Positions 34,654 through 47,563 of a stretch of 64,000 nt of DNA are shown in pieces. Location of the stretch: positions 25,041,043-25,105,042 of the forward strand of contig CM023539.1 of assembly GCA_013350335.1 (NCBI GenBank), given 5' to 3'. Position 1 is the stretch's first letter. Each line of letters begins with the position of its first letter. A program made the translations under genes and the position numbers. This DNA is from Chimonanthus salicifolius. Its lineage: Eukaryota; Streptophyta; Magnoliopsida; Laurales; Calycanthaceae. The notes beneath the pieces are model-generated. The model did no database searches. It had not been told where the DNA came from and was given only the letters and a program-made list of their open reading frames with translations.

Positions 34654-34815
34654 CATGAAACTCTAGATGTATCGACGGGGTCAATACATATGGACTGAGA
34701 ACAACTAGAAAATATGAACATGAATAGACAATGCCATACAACATATCGAGAAATATCGATGTGTCTGCTGTGTCCAGACTGTAATGTATCGACAGTGTCG
34801 ATATGTCGGCCTGAG

Positions 34816-36203
34816 TCATGGACAGTTTCATAAGAATAATATATTTGATGATAAATTAGATACACTTGGAGTCTTTTAGACTCTGAAGATCATACAAATG
34901 ACCCTTATGTCATGATCAAACCTATATAATTGGAATTAGAAAGATTTTACATTTTAATAATATGAAATTATGATTTGAAACATGTACATGGACAAAAGGA
35001 ACCGAGGGTAATCTCGACGCCGTTCGAGCAACAGCGTGAGTTCCCTTTTAGTAGACTACCCTAGATTAGGTAGGATTTCCTACTTTATTGAGGCACACAA
35101 GTGTGAAATTGTTATATTTGTATTTTTATTAAAATTGTGAGCTTTGAATTGTGAAAATGAGATTATTCCAATATGATTTCTATTGAGTTAGAATATATTG
35201 TATTTTCATGTATTGTAAAAGTATTAGAACTATATGATGTATGTTTTGTCATCATGATTGCGTACATGATCGTCATGCAATGTTGCATGGGAGAGATTTA
35301 CATTACCGACCCAAGAAGGAAATGTCCGGACCTCACTTGGTCTCGTGTATATTGATAATACAAGTGTTAGACGTTGGCCATGTCCTTGTGTATGATTGTT
35401 ACGGCATTTATTGGGCCAAAGAGCTCCTGGGTAGTTCCCCAAACCCTGCGCAGAGGGAGGATACCACACTTCGCCGATAGTCTCGGTTAAATTGTGGATG
35501 GGTAACAACACCCTGGTGGTTGCTGCCTCAAATGTTGTGGACATAAGTGGCCAATACTGAGAACCATTGAAATGAAAAGAGAATTATGATTTGATGCATG
35601 GGTATGGGATGACATTTAATTGATACATGACACCCATGGCATATCATCATGTGATTAATATCAAGTATGACTTTGAAATCACGAGGTTTTGATATTCCTT
35701 ATTTGATAAACATATATTTGGCATAACATGTGATTTTTCTCCAATATTGTTTTGCTATATGATATATGATATTACACACGTAGTGCATTTCCTAGATCGG
35801 AATTCGTACTGAGCAAGTTGACTAAGCCAGTATATTTTCCCCTAGAGGTTAATACAAATCAAGGCAAAAGAGAAGAAACTGGACCCAGCGGTAGTCAGAC
35901 ATGATTAAAGGATGGATTTAGAGATGTTTGGAGATTTCTTTAGTTTTTTATTTTGATACTTTATTTGGTTATTATGATTCATAGGAGAAAACTTATTGAG
36001 AATGTAATAACTTAAATTTTTGAGTTATATTTTGAGTTGATAATGTATTTGACTTATGGTTTGATTAATTTCCTATCTTTGCTATAAACTGATTGGTATC
36101 ATATTTCCACAATTATTATTTCCGCAGTGTTGTACTAGTACGTGGACAAATGTTTAGTGGGTTATTCCACGCATGTGCTAGATTGGGCCAGTCCAGGGTC
36201 GGG
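34816..36203 (+). other. Middle part of LTR B1, no gene
   Basis: This is B1 sequence between its two large inserts. It includes the B-family blocks TAGGTAGGATTTCCTAC near 35068 and GATCGGAATTC near 35795. A single copy of the GAGCTCCTGGG segment near 35420 is amplified as a 44-bp array in B2. Confidence 0.7.
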
Positions 36204-37079
36204 TGTAAAACATCTCATAGTATTAAAAACAGCGCATGATACTCATATCAAAATCATGCTAATGTATGTGTCATGTCATGGGTGTCATATACCAATGATC
36301 TCTCACCCAATTTCCATATCCAATCACAACACAAATCATATCAATAGTTTCTTTGATAAATAAAGCCAAATCAAGATGTTCCCTTGGCCATTTACGTCTG
36401 CAGTGTTTTGTGACAGTACCAGCAGGTCACTGTTATACCTCCCCACATATGTTAATCGAAATTACCGATGGAGTGTGGACTCCTCCCTCTACGCAGGGTT
36501 TTTGGACTATTTACCCAGGAGCTCTTTCGTCCAGACTACGCAGTACCCTTTCCTAACAATCTCGGACAAGGCCAACATATCAATAGTTCACATAGCTTCA
36601 TACAAGCTAGTCTCAAGTCCAAAGTCATGTCCGGACAACTCATAATTTGGCTTGTTGTCCCATGTATTCTCTCCCATGCCATGCATGAGATTATGAATGC
36701 AAGAATGCCATTTCATAACATTTTACATAATATCATTGGAAACAAGTTCATAAACATTTATCATTTGTTATGCTCAAAATGAACATTGTAGTTGGAATAA
36801 AACCAGTATCATATAAAATCCATAGTGTCTCAATAAGGTAGGAGTCTACCAATGTACGATATACTATCTTGCAAGGGTAACTCCAACGGTCATGTGAGAC
36901 GAATCGCAATCCTTTTGTGAACCTCTTTACCTTATCAAGTTCAAACATACATATTAGTTTCATTTTCCATCTCAATTTCATCATCTCTATCTCCATCTAA
37001 GTTCTATATTCGTTTCTTAATGCATTCCTTGTCCTTAACCCGTTTAAGATTCTCAATGGGGCTTTTACTAGTCCAAAAC

Positions 37080-37314
37080 AGTCTCCAAATTCAACCATTT
37101 AGACACTGAAAAATCAGTCCCACTGTGGCAAATTTTACTGGCCAAATCAGTCCCCAAATTCAACCATTTAAAGACTGAAAAATCAGTCCCAACTGTGGCA
37201 GATTTACTAGCCAAAACAGTTCTCAAATTCAACCATTTAAAGACTGAAAAATCAGTCTCAATTGTGGCAGATTTACTAGCCAAAACAGTTTCCAAATTCA
37301 ACCATTTAAAGAGT
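37080..37314. repeat. 69-bp minisatellite in LTR E, left half
   Basis: Units containing CAAATTCAACCATTTA, GACTGAAAAATCAGTC and GTGGCAGATTTACTAG occur every 69 bases, about four copies. LTR F interrupts the array. It continues at 41949. Confidence 0.92.
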
Positions 37315-37319
37315 GAAAA

Positions 37320-40300
37320 TGTAACGCCCGCCCTTGTCTATTTTTTTTTTTGAAATAAAGAGTGACAAAGGGCGCAGGACGTCACGACGCGAGTTAAGTC
37401 CGAGCTTCTAAAACCCGGCCCTTAACTGGCCAACCCTACATGTGCGTGGAACGATGTCCACGGAGAACAGTTCACATGTAGACGTAAGCTTGTGGAATAT
37501 TAACTAAGTACGGAAATTTCCATAGAGACTATCCTACAAATTTTCAGATAGCAGGGAAGAAACATCCATTTAATTACTAAAATACCACTAAATCGTACTG
37601 TCCAAAATAAAATCTAAAACATAGCAAGTAATTTAAGTTATTACATTCCGACGAGCTAAGTTACTCAAAATTACATTTCCAAAATAAAACTTAAATAAAC
37701 TAAACAGCTCGCTTTCCCAAACTCCTAAGCTTGGCTCCCTTCTCGTCATCCGTTTCCGCCATCTCCTGTGTCATCAGCTAGGGTAGAAGTAGGGCGTTAG
37801 ACAACGCGCCCAGTAGGACTCCGAATAGGGCTAGCACATGGATTAGTAATAACAACCACATATGAAATCATATAAGGAAAACTATAAGATGAATGTCATG
37901 CCATGGGTGTCTGTGTTATGAATCCCACCCATCATCTTTACTATCATGATGTCATATCCCTCTTGATGGAAAAACCTCGTCAAGATATAACCAGTCACAA
38001 ATCATCCCCTTGACGGCAAAAACCTCGTCAAGATATAAACAGTCACAAATCATCCCCTTGACGGCAAAAACCTCGTCAAGATATAAACTGTCACACATCA
38101 TCCCCCTTGATGGCAAAGCCTCGTCAAGGTGTCCCCATGTTTGCTTCTCAGTCGCGCCGACGGAGCATGGACTCCGGTTATATCTCATAATATCCCTCTT
38201 GATGGATGAAACACATCAAGATATCCCCATACTTGCTTCTCGGTCGCCCCGACGGAGCATGGACTTTGGTTTCATTTCATCCTTCCCATACCATATCCCT
38301 TCCATGTCATGCATGAGATGTATATGCCACATGCCATGTAATATATATAAATCATAGTCATAAACCCATCTTAAAACAATCCCATGATTATCAAAATAAA
38401 TCAAAGGAAACGTATCACATAATACCAAAATCCAAAACCCATCTTAAAAACAACCACATGATTACCAAAATAAATTAAAGGAAAACATCACATAATACTA
38501 AATCCAAAACCCATCTTAAAACAAACTATATAATTTCCAAAATAATTCAAAGAAACCATCACTCAATCCATGGCTTACAAAAAGGTAGGAATCCTATCGA
38601 ATACCGACTAGCGTCCTTTTTCGTTTCCGTCCGATAATCCGGTCATCGATCACGCATCGCTTGCGATGTCTGGTACCTTATTATACATTATCAATTAGTC
38701 CATGTTTTTTACCATTATTAAGTCCATCAATCATACCTTAGTGGGGTTCGGCCATACATCATGACCGAACCTCACTAACTAGGTTTTGTGGGTCCCATTT
38801 AATCCATTAAACATTTTAATCACACAAGTCTACAAACCAGCCACCCTAGGCTTCATTAGTCATACATAAGGTTATTACTTAGATTCCCTAAGCCCATGAT
38901 CATCTCCCATGAGGTTCTTGAATTTGGCCATTATTTACGATTTTGCCACTACCTCTTTTCCGTGGTTAAACATTCACCTAACCATGTACATTTTTTGTTC
39001 ATAATTGATCCATACACTCAAGTCCATTAGTGACCCATTTAATCATGCCATAACATTATTAAAACAACCCTTTTCCTTAACTTAATCTACATTAATTAAC
39101 CACATACATAAACCCAAGTTTAGCCCATCAAATGGCTCACAAATTGGGTCATGGGTTTTACTAAAATCAGCCCCTTTAATTCAACCTAATCTCCACTTTT
39201 CCTTGGGTCTTTTTCACCACATTTAGATCCATATTAAGCCCTCCCATGAGGAGGTTTACATAATGCAATTCAAACCATCAATTTTGATCATCAATTTGGT
39301 ACATTTTCTTGAGTCCATTAATGACTCACTTAGTCATGCCATACTTCCCATTCTTTTCATGGTTTCCAAAACACTTAATTCATCAAAGTTTTCCAATGGG
39401 GTTCAGCCATACACCATGGCCGATCCCATGGTCCATTTAAAACCATCACCCTTCTCCATCAATTTCCACATTCTTACACCCATAAACCATTACAATTTAC
39501 AATACCTCACCATAGGGTTCGGCCATTCACCATGGCCGAACCCATGGTTACTAGTCCATTGTTTCCTCATGCCTTTTTAAGGCTACCAACACCATTCACA
39601 CCTCCCATGCATTTCCTCATTTAAGCCCCTTTAAAAATTTCCTACATTTAATCACTAAAAAACCTAATAATCCTAATCATTCCTTCCATGATTTTTCTTC
39701 ATTAAACTCCCTTTAAAATTTACAACACTTGACCCTTTTAAGCCTCCAAATTATTAATGCATTACTCCATCTCTTCCATCCTTCTAAACCCATCTAAAAA
39801 CCACCAACATTCCCCACTTATTTTTCCATAATTTCATAACCATTAAAAACTACCATTTGACCACCATAGGGTTTAAAAAAACATTCCATCCATAAAATTA
39901 TGAGTACATTGCCATAGGGTTCATCAACACCACCAACATTCCCCATTTATTACTCACATGCATAATACCAAATTTAACCCATAACATGACCTACAAATGG
40001 GTCATGGTCTACATACATGACTTAGTTCCATCACAAGTCCCTCCATTGAGAGAATCTAAACCATACACTTAATTCATCAATCCTTAATCATTATTTGATA
40101 CATTTAGGGTCCATCAATCTTAGCCATAATTCCTTTTTCTTTTCAACATTAGGTTCATCATTTGGAGTTCATCAACCTTACCAATCTTCCCTACCATTCT
40201 TCCATGTTTTTCATTCAAGATCCCTTGTAAAATAATTACCACATTTAGTCATTTAAAATCCTAACATCATTAATCATCCTTTCATGATACTAACCCTAAA

Positions 40301-41943
40301 AACTCCATTTAAAACCCTAATTAAATCACTACCCACTATGGGGTTCAATCATTCATTCATGCTTCTTAATGCCATAACAACCATTTACATTCCCCATAAG
40401 TTTTCTCATTTACAATCCCTTAAAAAAATTACTACATTAACCATTAAAACCCTAAAATTACAAATTATCCTTCCATGATTTTTAAATCTTAAAATTCCAT
40501 TAAATCTCCAAATTAGCTTACATGTCTTCCACTCCTTAAAACCCTAACAAAAACATACATTACCTAATCACCCACCATGGGGTTCGGCCATACTACATGG
40601 CCGAACCCTATGGCCCATAATTTCCTTCCAAATTACATAATTCCATGCTTAATCCATTTAATTACATAACACCCTTAATCCTTTTATTTATTTCTTCCTT
40701 AACCCTAATTTTTCCATTAGGGTTTGGTCCACTTTCCATCATTCCATTTGATGGATTTGAGATCTAAGGCCTATGATCATTTGGCCACCATCAAATTTAA
40801 TAAAAATGGATCCCAAATCTTAAACCCTAAAAATCCAAATCTCTTATTTTAGAAAATACTTACGATCCGACGTCTCCTCCGACTTTCGTCACTCCCGACG
40901 ACTTCCTTGGCTTCCTTTCTTCTTCCTCTCCTTGTTTGATTGGCTAAGATGCTTGATCAATGGTGACAATCTCCAAGCTTGGGTTCGGCCATAGTAGGGT
41001 TTGACTTGAGAGAGAGAGAGACGATGGAGATGAGAAAGGAGATCCCAAGCTTTGATCTTGGAGTGGTGGGCCTTTACTTTGAATTTTTTTCTTCTCTTTC
41101 TTAGCTTTCTTTTCTTCTTTCCTCCATGGTTTCTTCTTCTTCTCCCTTAGACATGAGGGACGGTGGTGGAGAGCAAAAGAGAAAGGAAATGAAAAGAGTT
41201 GGATGAAAAGAGAAAGAGATAAGATTAATTTCCTTTGGTGGAGTGACCTACACTCCACCACTTAACTTTCTCACCAACTACCCAAGATATTTTCCATGCT
41301 TTATGACCCAACCACCATTATCCAACGTTTTGCATGTTTTGGAGAGAAGATGACTTTTGGTATTCCATGTGACCATTTGACCACCTTTGACCCTCATTTG
41401 AATAATTTAATCATTTAATTAATTAAATAATTACCTTAGGTTAATTAATCTCCACTTAACCTAATTCCATTATTCTACCCATGGTTGACCAATTCAACCA
41501 TGGTGGCCAGCCCCACCAATCCTTGGTCCACACGCCACCTCACTTGGTGAAGTGGAGGTGGGTCCCATTGGACCATGTCACCTTGGTCAACTTAAAATCA
41601 ACTTAGGTGATTTAAACCCATTCCATACATTCCAATTGGATCACCATTGGGCCCATGGCCCAATTACATTTTCATCTTACCCATTTACCTTAAAGCTTAC
41701 ATCATCTTGATCCATTGGGTCCCAAATGGGTATTGGGCCCAATTTGACCATCCTTGGCCCAATTGACCATCATTGACCCTTTAAATGAATTTAAATCCAC
41801 TCCATAGTCCATTGGGCCTTAATTGGGCCTTTGTCCATATCTTGATCCATTCACCACTTATTCCCTCAAATTTCCAATTTCCACCATTAAAATAAATAAT
41901 AAACACATATTCATTGATTTAAAAAAAATTCCGGGCCATTACA
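37320..41943 (-). mobile_element. LTR F: 4.6-kb solo LTR, minus orientation
   Basis: On the minus strand it begins TGTAATGGCCCGGAATTTTT and ends GGGCGGGCGTTACA. GAAAA flanks it perfectly at 37315-37319 and 41944-41948. It is 4624 bp and mostly AT-rich, with no gag, pol or primer site. A 48-bp minisatellite lies near its minus-strand 3' end. It is the innermost member of the deepest nest. Confidence 0.9.
37955..38140. repeat. 48-bp minisatellite in LTR F, about 4 copies
   Basis: The unit contains CCTCGTCAAGATATAAAC and CACAAATCATCCCC, repeating at 48-base spacing (37981, 38029, 38077). Confidence 0.9.
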
Positions 41944-41948
41944 GAAAA

Positions 41949-42240
41949 GTCAGTCCCAACTGTGGCAGATTTACTAGCCAAAACAGTTCCCAAATTCAAC
42001 CATTTAAAGACTAAAAATTAGTCGCAACTGTGGCAGATTTACTAGTCAAAACAGTTCTCAAATTCAACCATTTAAAGACTGAAAAATCAGTCCCAATTGT
42101 GGCAGATTTACTAGCCAAAACAGTTTCCAAATTCAACCATTTAAAGACTGAAAAATCAGTCCCCAACTGTGGCAAATTTACTAGCCAAAACAGTTCCCAA
42201 ATTCAACCATTTAAAGACTGGAAATTAGTCCCAAAAACCC
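41949..42240. repeat. 69-bp minisatellite in LTR E, right half
   Basis: Continuation of the array at 37080, four further copies with 68-70-base spacing (41991, 42059, 42128, 42198). Confidence 0.92.
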
Positions 42241-42590
42241 ACCATCAATTGGTTCTAAAACTGATCCAAAATCAGTCCTAAGATTCACTGATTTGAAACC
42301 TTAAAATCAATCCTAAGATTCACTGATTTGAAACCTTAAAATCAGTCTTAAGATTCACTGATTTTGAAACCTTAAAGCCAGTCCTAAGATTTACTGATTT
42401 TAAAATCTTAAAATCAGTCCCCACCTTATTCTATGTAATCATATTATTATCATGGTATGAAACCTTAAAATCAGTCCTAAGATTCACTGATTTTGAAACC
42501 TTAAAATCAGTCCTAAGATTTACTGATTTTGAAATCTTAAAATCAGCCCCCACCTTATTCTATTTAATCATATTATTATCATAGTATGGG
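42241..42590. repeat. Second tandem array in LTR E, about 36-bp units
   Basis: AAATCAGTCCTAAGATTCAC with TGATTT and GAAACCTT repeats about eight times. It is partly arranged in a higher-order repeat together with a CCACCTTATTCTAT block seen at 42421 and 42548. It shares the AATCAGTC core with the 69-bp unit. Confidence 0.85.
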
Positions 42591-43747
42591 TTCTTTTGTT
42601 TCAATCCCATAACATCCCTTAGATGGATTTCCAACTCCATGGCCTTATAATAAATTTGCCATCCATCCCAACCAATTAAATATGGAACCCATAGATTTGG
42701 CCACTCCATGGCCAAGCTATGGTTTCCTTAAACTTATTTCTATGTTACTAAGCTTTAACATACCTTATTTTCCCGTCTCCTTCTTTTCTTTAAGATCTGT
42801 CATTTCCTTACTCCTTTATCTTTCCTTGTTCTTCAATGGTTTTACAAGTGTAGGTGTGTAGGTTGGAGAGAGAGAGAGGAGAGGAGGAGAGAAATCTCAT
42901 TGTGTAAGAGGTGGAGTGATCGACCAAGGGGTGTGGAGTGCCCCTTGGTTGTGTCTCTTTGTAATCAGCCCAAACCCTCTCACTTCCCTTCATAATGGTT
43001 TTGTCCAACCAAGGTGTCCTTTGGCTTAACCAAGGAGACCCTTGGCTTAAACCAAGAAACTCTTTGGCTCCCCAATGTGTCCTTCGATTCATACCCCTTG
43101 AGATGGAAATTCTCCATCTTCCCAACTCAACTCAAATGATTTAATCTTGAACTCACATTCTTAATTGAATAACTCCTTAACTAAACTCAATTGAATAAAT
43201 CTTTAACTCAACTCAAATGAATAAATCTTTAACTCATCTCAAATGAACTCACTAATGGTTAACCAAGTCAACCATGACATGGTCGACCATGCGTCACCAC
43301 ATGGCACATGGGTCACATCTTAGCCATATCATTTGATGATGTGGCACCTTGTCTAGGTGGCTTCCATGCATGCCACATGGCAATGCCACATCATATTCAT
43401 GCCACCTCACTTGATGAGGTGGATTTAATGCATTGGGTCTTAATTGGATAGTTTGACCCATTTACATGACCTTACCCAGTTACTTTACACTTAAGCTCAT
43501 CTATGACCCATTGGGTCCCAATTGGCTGATTGACCCAATTCCTTACCCATCTAAGGTCCATTTCAACTATTTAAATCTCAATTTCCATTTATTCACAATT
43601 TAAATGAACCATTCCAATATATATTTATGTAATAAAAATCCAGGGTGTTACAGACTCGGACTCAGCTCGCGTTGTGACATCTCCATCCTTTTAAAAAAAA
43701 ATATACTCTGATTTTAGCATTGAAAAAGGGCGGGGTGTTACATTTCC

Positions 43748-44890
43748 CTTAAATTGAAGGGATTAAACCAGATTAGGAGTAAATCTTGGGTCTAAATTTG
43801 GAGGTTTTGCTTCTAAACTGTGCTTAGGCCTAATCTATGAATTAATAATGGTATATTATGTTCTTTTGGCATGAATAGAACCTTCGAACCCCAAACTTGT
43901 CGAGGTACAACCCAAAGATCAACCTGAGACATCGTGATTTTGAGGTGAGGATTGCTACACACATATTGTATGAATGTATATATGTTATTTCATTGATTTA
44001 GGGAATGTACTGTGTTATTGATGTGTTTGATGCATGATAGATAGGATGGATGTGCCCTATGCTATGCATGAGATGTTATTAATTCCATATTATTGATTTG
44101 TAGCATGTCTATTATCTTGTTATGATGATAACAAATTTGTGATAATTATTGGAAACCCTTATGAAGGGCTAAGATGATTAATTGATGAATTTATTTGGGT
44201 TTATGTTGTTAAAAATGAGTGATTGGGCTTAGGATATTAAACTACCATGAAACGAGTTGAATAAATTGTAAGGACTAAGAATATGTGTAAATAAACCCGA
44301 TGTATGTATCTCAGAAGTTGGTGTGTAGTCCATATCCCTAAAATAATTCAATTTGATAATTATGTTGAATGTATGAAACGTAATGGAATGTCTTATACTG
44401 TTATCATTGTGAAATTATGGTCATTATGTGACTATGACATATATGTTCCCTATGTAATTGTGAATATGATCATTTTTTTATTACTCACTGATATGTGTCT
44501 AGGAGATTATCTAGGACGTGAGTATGGGATGTTGTGTTAATAGACATGATGATATTGAGAATTACTAGTGTTGGGATGAGACCCAAAGAGTTTATAGGAC
44601 TTGATGGTGTACCTTTCTCTTGTTGGGCCCCACTAGTATGAGTCATCACTCCCTAGAGGAGGTTGGTGTGACAAGATAATATTTTGTTTAAGGAACTTTA
44701 TTGTAATGGTGGCGTCGACTGTGGGACTTGATCTTTTAGGGTTGTCATCGATGAGTATAGCTCTTATCATGCTTCACGTTGTAGGTCGTTCTCACGGCTA
44801 TTTGTGGTTGTCATTGAGGACCCTCACATGTTTCGCACTGTATGTCGTTCTAACTACTATTTTGTACACTTGGTGCACAGTTTGCGCAAG
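43748..44890 (+). other. LTR D sequence right of LTR B1, no gene
   Basis: AT-rich LTR text that rejoins 28974-29459 when B1 is removed. The short open frames are not conserved protein. Confidence 0.6.
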
Positions 44891-45296
44891 GTTAGATACT
44901 CGTGAGTCTAAGCGGATGGTACTAACTTAGTAAGACGCATTGTGTAGGGTTAGATACTCGTGAGCCTATGTGGGTGGTACTGACTTAGTAAGACGGATTA
45001 CACAGGGTCATATACTCGTGAACCTAAGCGGGCGGTACTAACTTAGTAAGACGCATTGCGCAGGGTTAGATACTCGTGAGCCTATGTGGGCGGTACTGAC
45101 TTAGTAAGACATATTACAAAGGGTTAGATACTCGTGAGCCTAAGCGGGCGGTACTAATCTAATAAGACGCATTGCGCAGGGTTAGATACTCGTGAACCTA
45201 TGCAGGTGGTACTGACTTAGTAAGATGGATTGCGCAGAGTTAGATACTTGTGAGCCATACTTGGGCAGTAGTAACTTGGTAATTCATATATTGATC
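44891..45296 (+). repeat. 58-bp minisatellite, 7 copies, in LTR D
   Basis: The unit contains GTTAGATACTCGTGAGCCTA and TAGTAAGACG. Starts at 44891, 44949, 45007, 45065, 45123, 45181 and 45239 give an exact 58-base spacing. Confidence 0.95.
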
Positions 45297-45999
45297 ACCT
45301 TAGAGCTGACTTAAACACCAGAGTGGTGAAGGGACGCAGGGTGAGGTAGATTATCTATATTGTATAGAGAACTTCCACTTATAAGTCGTGGCCTATGGCC
45401 CTCAAGGGATCATGACGTTTGACAGCTTGTTCCGTAGAGGTATCCTTGGGTGAAAATTGTGTTCACGTTGATAATATTGGTGTCATTGGGTGGACCTTAT
45501 GTTTATATTTATGAAATTGATAGTATGACATGATAGCATAAACTTCTTTATATTCCATTTCATACATTATTATTATGTGGGTGCGTGAGTTGTAGCATGC
45601 ATATTTCATCACTGAGTATTGTTTATATTCATGTCCTTACAATTTTAGGTAATGTTGCACCGGCTGGGTCCGAGGGACCCCGATGAAGAGCTTAATTTAT
45701 CATGCTGCTTTATACACCTTACATTTTGAGTTAATTTCTTTATTTATTTGATTTGAGTTGGTGATGTTGCTTATACCATTTTATTCATTGTGGATTTGAT
45801 TGTAATAAATTCTAGAATGTTTGATAACATTTATAGTAGAGAATTTATATCCCCTTTGAGATATTAATGGTATTCGAGCTTATTTATGATCTTGATGATT
45901 GAGTTGTGAGTACATGTGTGTTTCCCATGTGTGAGATTCGAAAAAGTAAAATTATTTCGCGTCACGTGCCTATGTTTTGGGTTAGGGTGTGACATGTAG

Positions 46000-47178
46000 T
46001 ACCTGTTTGTGTTGTGTGTGTGGATTTTTGTGGCGGTGGCCCTAGAGGTAGGGTGATCATAGAGTACGTCGAGTACGTATGGGTCGCATTGGGAGCCAAA
46101 TGGGTCGAGTGTTTATTCGCCCACATTTTTGCTCAGGGGGGTGGTAGTGTGGTTACCAGTGGCTATGACCTTGGGATTCATTGTTGTGACTTGTGTTGTA
46201 GGTGTTGACTCAATTGGAGTTTATGGGCGCCTAACGAGTGAGTTCGGCCGGCTTACTCAATAGAGGCCTATGGAATTTTGTGAGGGGTGTATGTGCCAGT
46301 TGTGTGAAGACCAACAGATGGGGCCCAAGGTTTCAAGTGTGAATACTAGGGGTCTGGTAGTTGGTTAAGGAGAACACATATGTGTCTGGTTGGCAGTCTG
46401 TTGAGGACTGGTGTGGTAGTTACTCCTGTGTGATAGACTGTTTGGGACTCTAGTGAGCCCGACTCATGGGTTGGTTGTGGTATGTGTATGGGTTGTCCTG
46501 AGAGAGTCTTAGGACTGGTTGAGATCTAGGGACCCTGATCTGGTTGAGGATCTGCCTGTGTACCCGTGGGTAGGTGGACCGTAGCGGATGGGCATATGAG
46601 GGAGTTGCCTTAGAATTGCATTGGGTTGGTTAGAGGATGTGGTGGAGGCTCGGTAGATGTGAGCCCGTGTGCTAGGTGTAGGGCACACGTTTGCATGGTC
46701 GTGCATGTAGACATCTTAAACATTGATGTGTCCATACGATTATATGCAGTGTATACTTGATGACATATGATGCATGTGTTACCCTCACTGGGCACATAAA
46801 GCTCACCCCTTACCTCACAAGTACTTCTTAGAGGAGGGGTTGACGGGACCCTCTATCGGACGTTGGATGCGGAGCTGCAAATTTAGTTCCATCAGAGTTC
46901 CATTCTTTGTAGTTGGGAGATTATTCATGTATTTAAGCGATGTGTACATTTCTTGAGTTAGATAAATGTAATATCTTGATGATGTTATTGTTTATAATTA
47001 TGGAGAATGTTATGGTCGTACCTATGATTATTGGTTTATTTATGGGTTGCCGTGGTTGATGCGGCTGGCGGGAGTGGTATCTCCCAACTTTTTTTTAAAA
47101 AAAGACCTGAAATAGCATTAAATCTGTTTTGGAGTTTATATCAGTCTTAACGTGCTTGTAGTGGGACGGGGCGTTACA
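46000..47178 (+). other. 3' part of LTR C, no gene
   Basis: GT-rich LTR text ending in GGGGCGTTACA. It is homologous in position to the end of the Tekay-like 5' LTR. Open frames here are incidental. Confidence 0.65.
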
Positions 47179-47183
47179 TTCCA

Positions 47184-47563
47184 CCAAGCAATAACCATCA
47201 TGGTTTCGTCACGGGAAAGACAACTACGACCGAAGTAGTCATCCCACCGAAGTGAGGGAAACTAAACCTTCTACTTGATGCACAAAGAAGCCATCATGAC
47301 AAAACCACAGAATACATCTCCACAGTCTAAGTATATGAACATGGGAATGCCATACTCAATTTGTTACATTCACTACATGTTCAATGCACCCATCTCTCTA
47401 CACGTACTATTACTAGGTGGCCATCCCACTGAAGTGAGGGAAACACAACTACCACCTAGGTGGCCATCCCACCAAAGTGAGGTATACAGTACTATCACCT
47501 AGCAACAATCTTCATGATTTGTCATGGGAAACACAACTACCACTGAAGTGGCCATCCCACCGA
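47184..47563 (-). mobile_element. Right part of element X, with a repeat of the insertion-site sequence
   Basis: The text GGTGGCCATCCCACCGAAG and GTGAGGGAAAC(A/T)ACAA recurs several times. It also flanks the other side of LTR C at 15311-15347, which shows that C was inserted into this repetitive segment. It ends at the start of LTR B2. Confidence 0.5.

Larger units (their letters stand above)
36204..43652 (-). mobile_element. LTR E: long LTR, minus orientation, split by LTR F
   Basis: On the minus strand it begins TGTAACACCCTGGATTTT and ends GAGATGTTTTACA. The region at 36440-36560 is the inverted counterpart of the B-family block with CCAGGAGCTCT and ACGCAGGG, so E is related to B. No clean target duplication is visible (TCGGG on the left, GACTC on the right). 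About 2.8 kb remains without LTR F. No coding sequence. Confidence 0.65.
29465..43742 (+). mobile_element. LTR B1: solo long LTR, split by a hAT-like element and LTR E
   Basis: It starts TGTAAGGATCCGGAG and ends GGGCGGGGTGTTACA, with perfect TTTCC duplications at 29460-29464 and 43743-43747. About 3.1 kb remains after removing the inserts. It shares the ordered blocks TAGGTAGG-TTTCCTAC and GATCGGAATTC...TATTTTCCCC with LTR B2 (47564-58960), and has an expanded palindromic repeat array near its start. Confidence 0.88.
28974..45994 (+). mobile_element. LTR D: solo long LTR, split by LTR B1
   Basis: It starts TGTAACGGGCCAACCC and ends GGTTAGGGTGTGACA, with perfect TGTAG duplications at 28969-28973 and 45995-45999. 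Without LTR B1 about 2.74 kb remains. It carries no internal domain, and has a 58-bp minisatellite in its 3' half. Confidence 0.88.
15353..47178 (+). mobile_element. LTR C: Ty3-type long LTR with nested insertions
   Basis: It begins TGTAACGACTGACCCGAT and ends GGGGCGTTACA. TTCCA flanks it perfectly at 15348-15352 and 47179-47183. After removing the TRIM (16547-25241), the copia solo LTR (about 25865-27807) and LTR D (28974-45994), about 4.2 kb of LTR sequence remains. The start, the TATA region and the block GGTGAGGG...TTTTAGCATACA match the 5' LTR of the Tekay-like element at 60389. No gag or pol and no second LTR lie inside, so it is a solo LTR left by LTR-LTR recombination, later bombarded. 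Confidence 0.85.

Noticed and set aside
29465..43742. B1 as a full element with two LTRs rather than a solo LTR
   Set aside because: No primer site, gag or pol lies between its ends. The 36204-43652 segment that resembles B is in the opposite orientation and is better explained as the separate insertion E.
44891..45296. Regularly spaced repeats resembling a CRISPR array
   Set aside because: The whole 58-bp unit is repeated with no unique spacers, and the context is a plant LTR. It is a minisatellite. The same holds for the other arrays.
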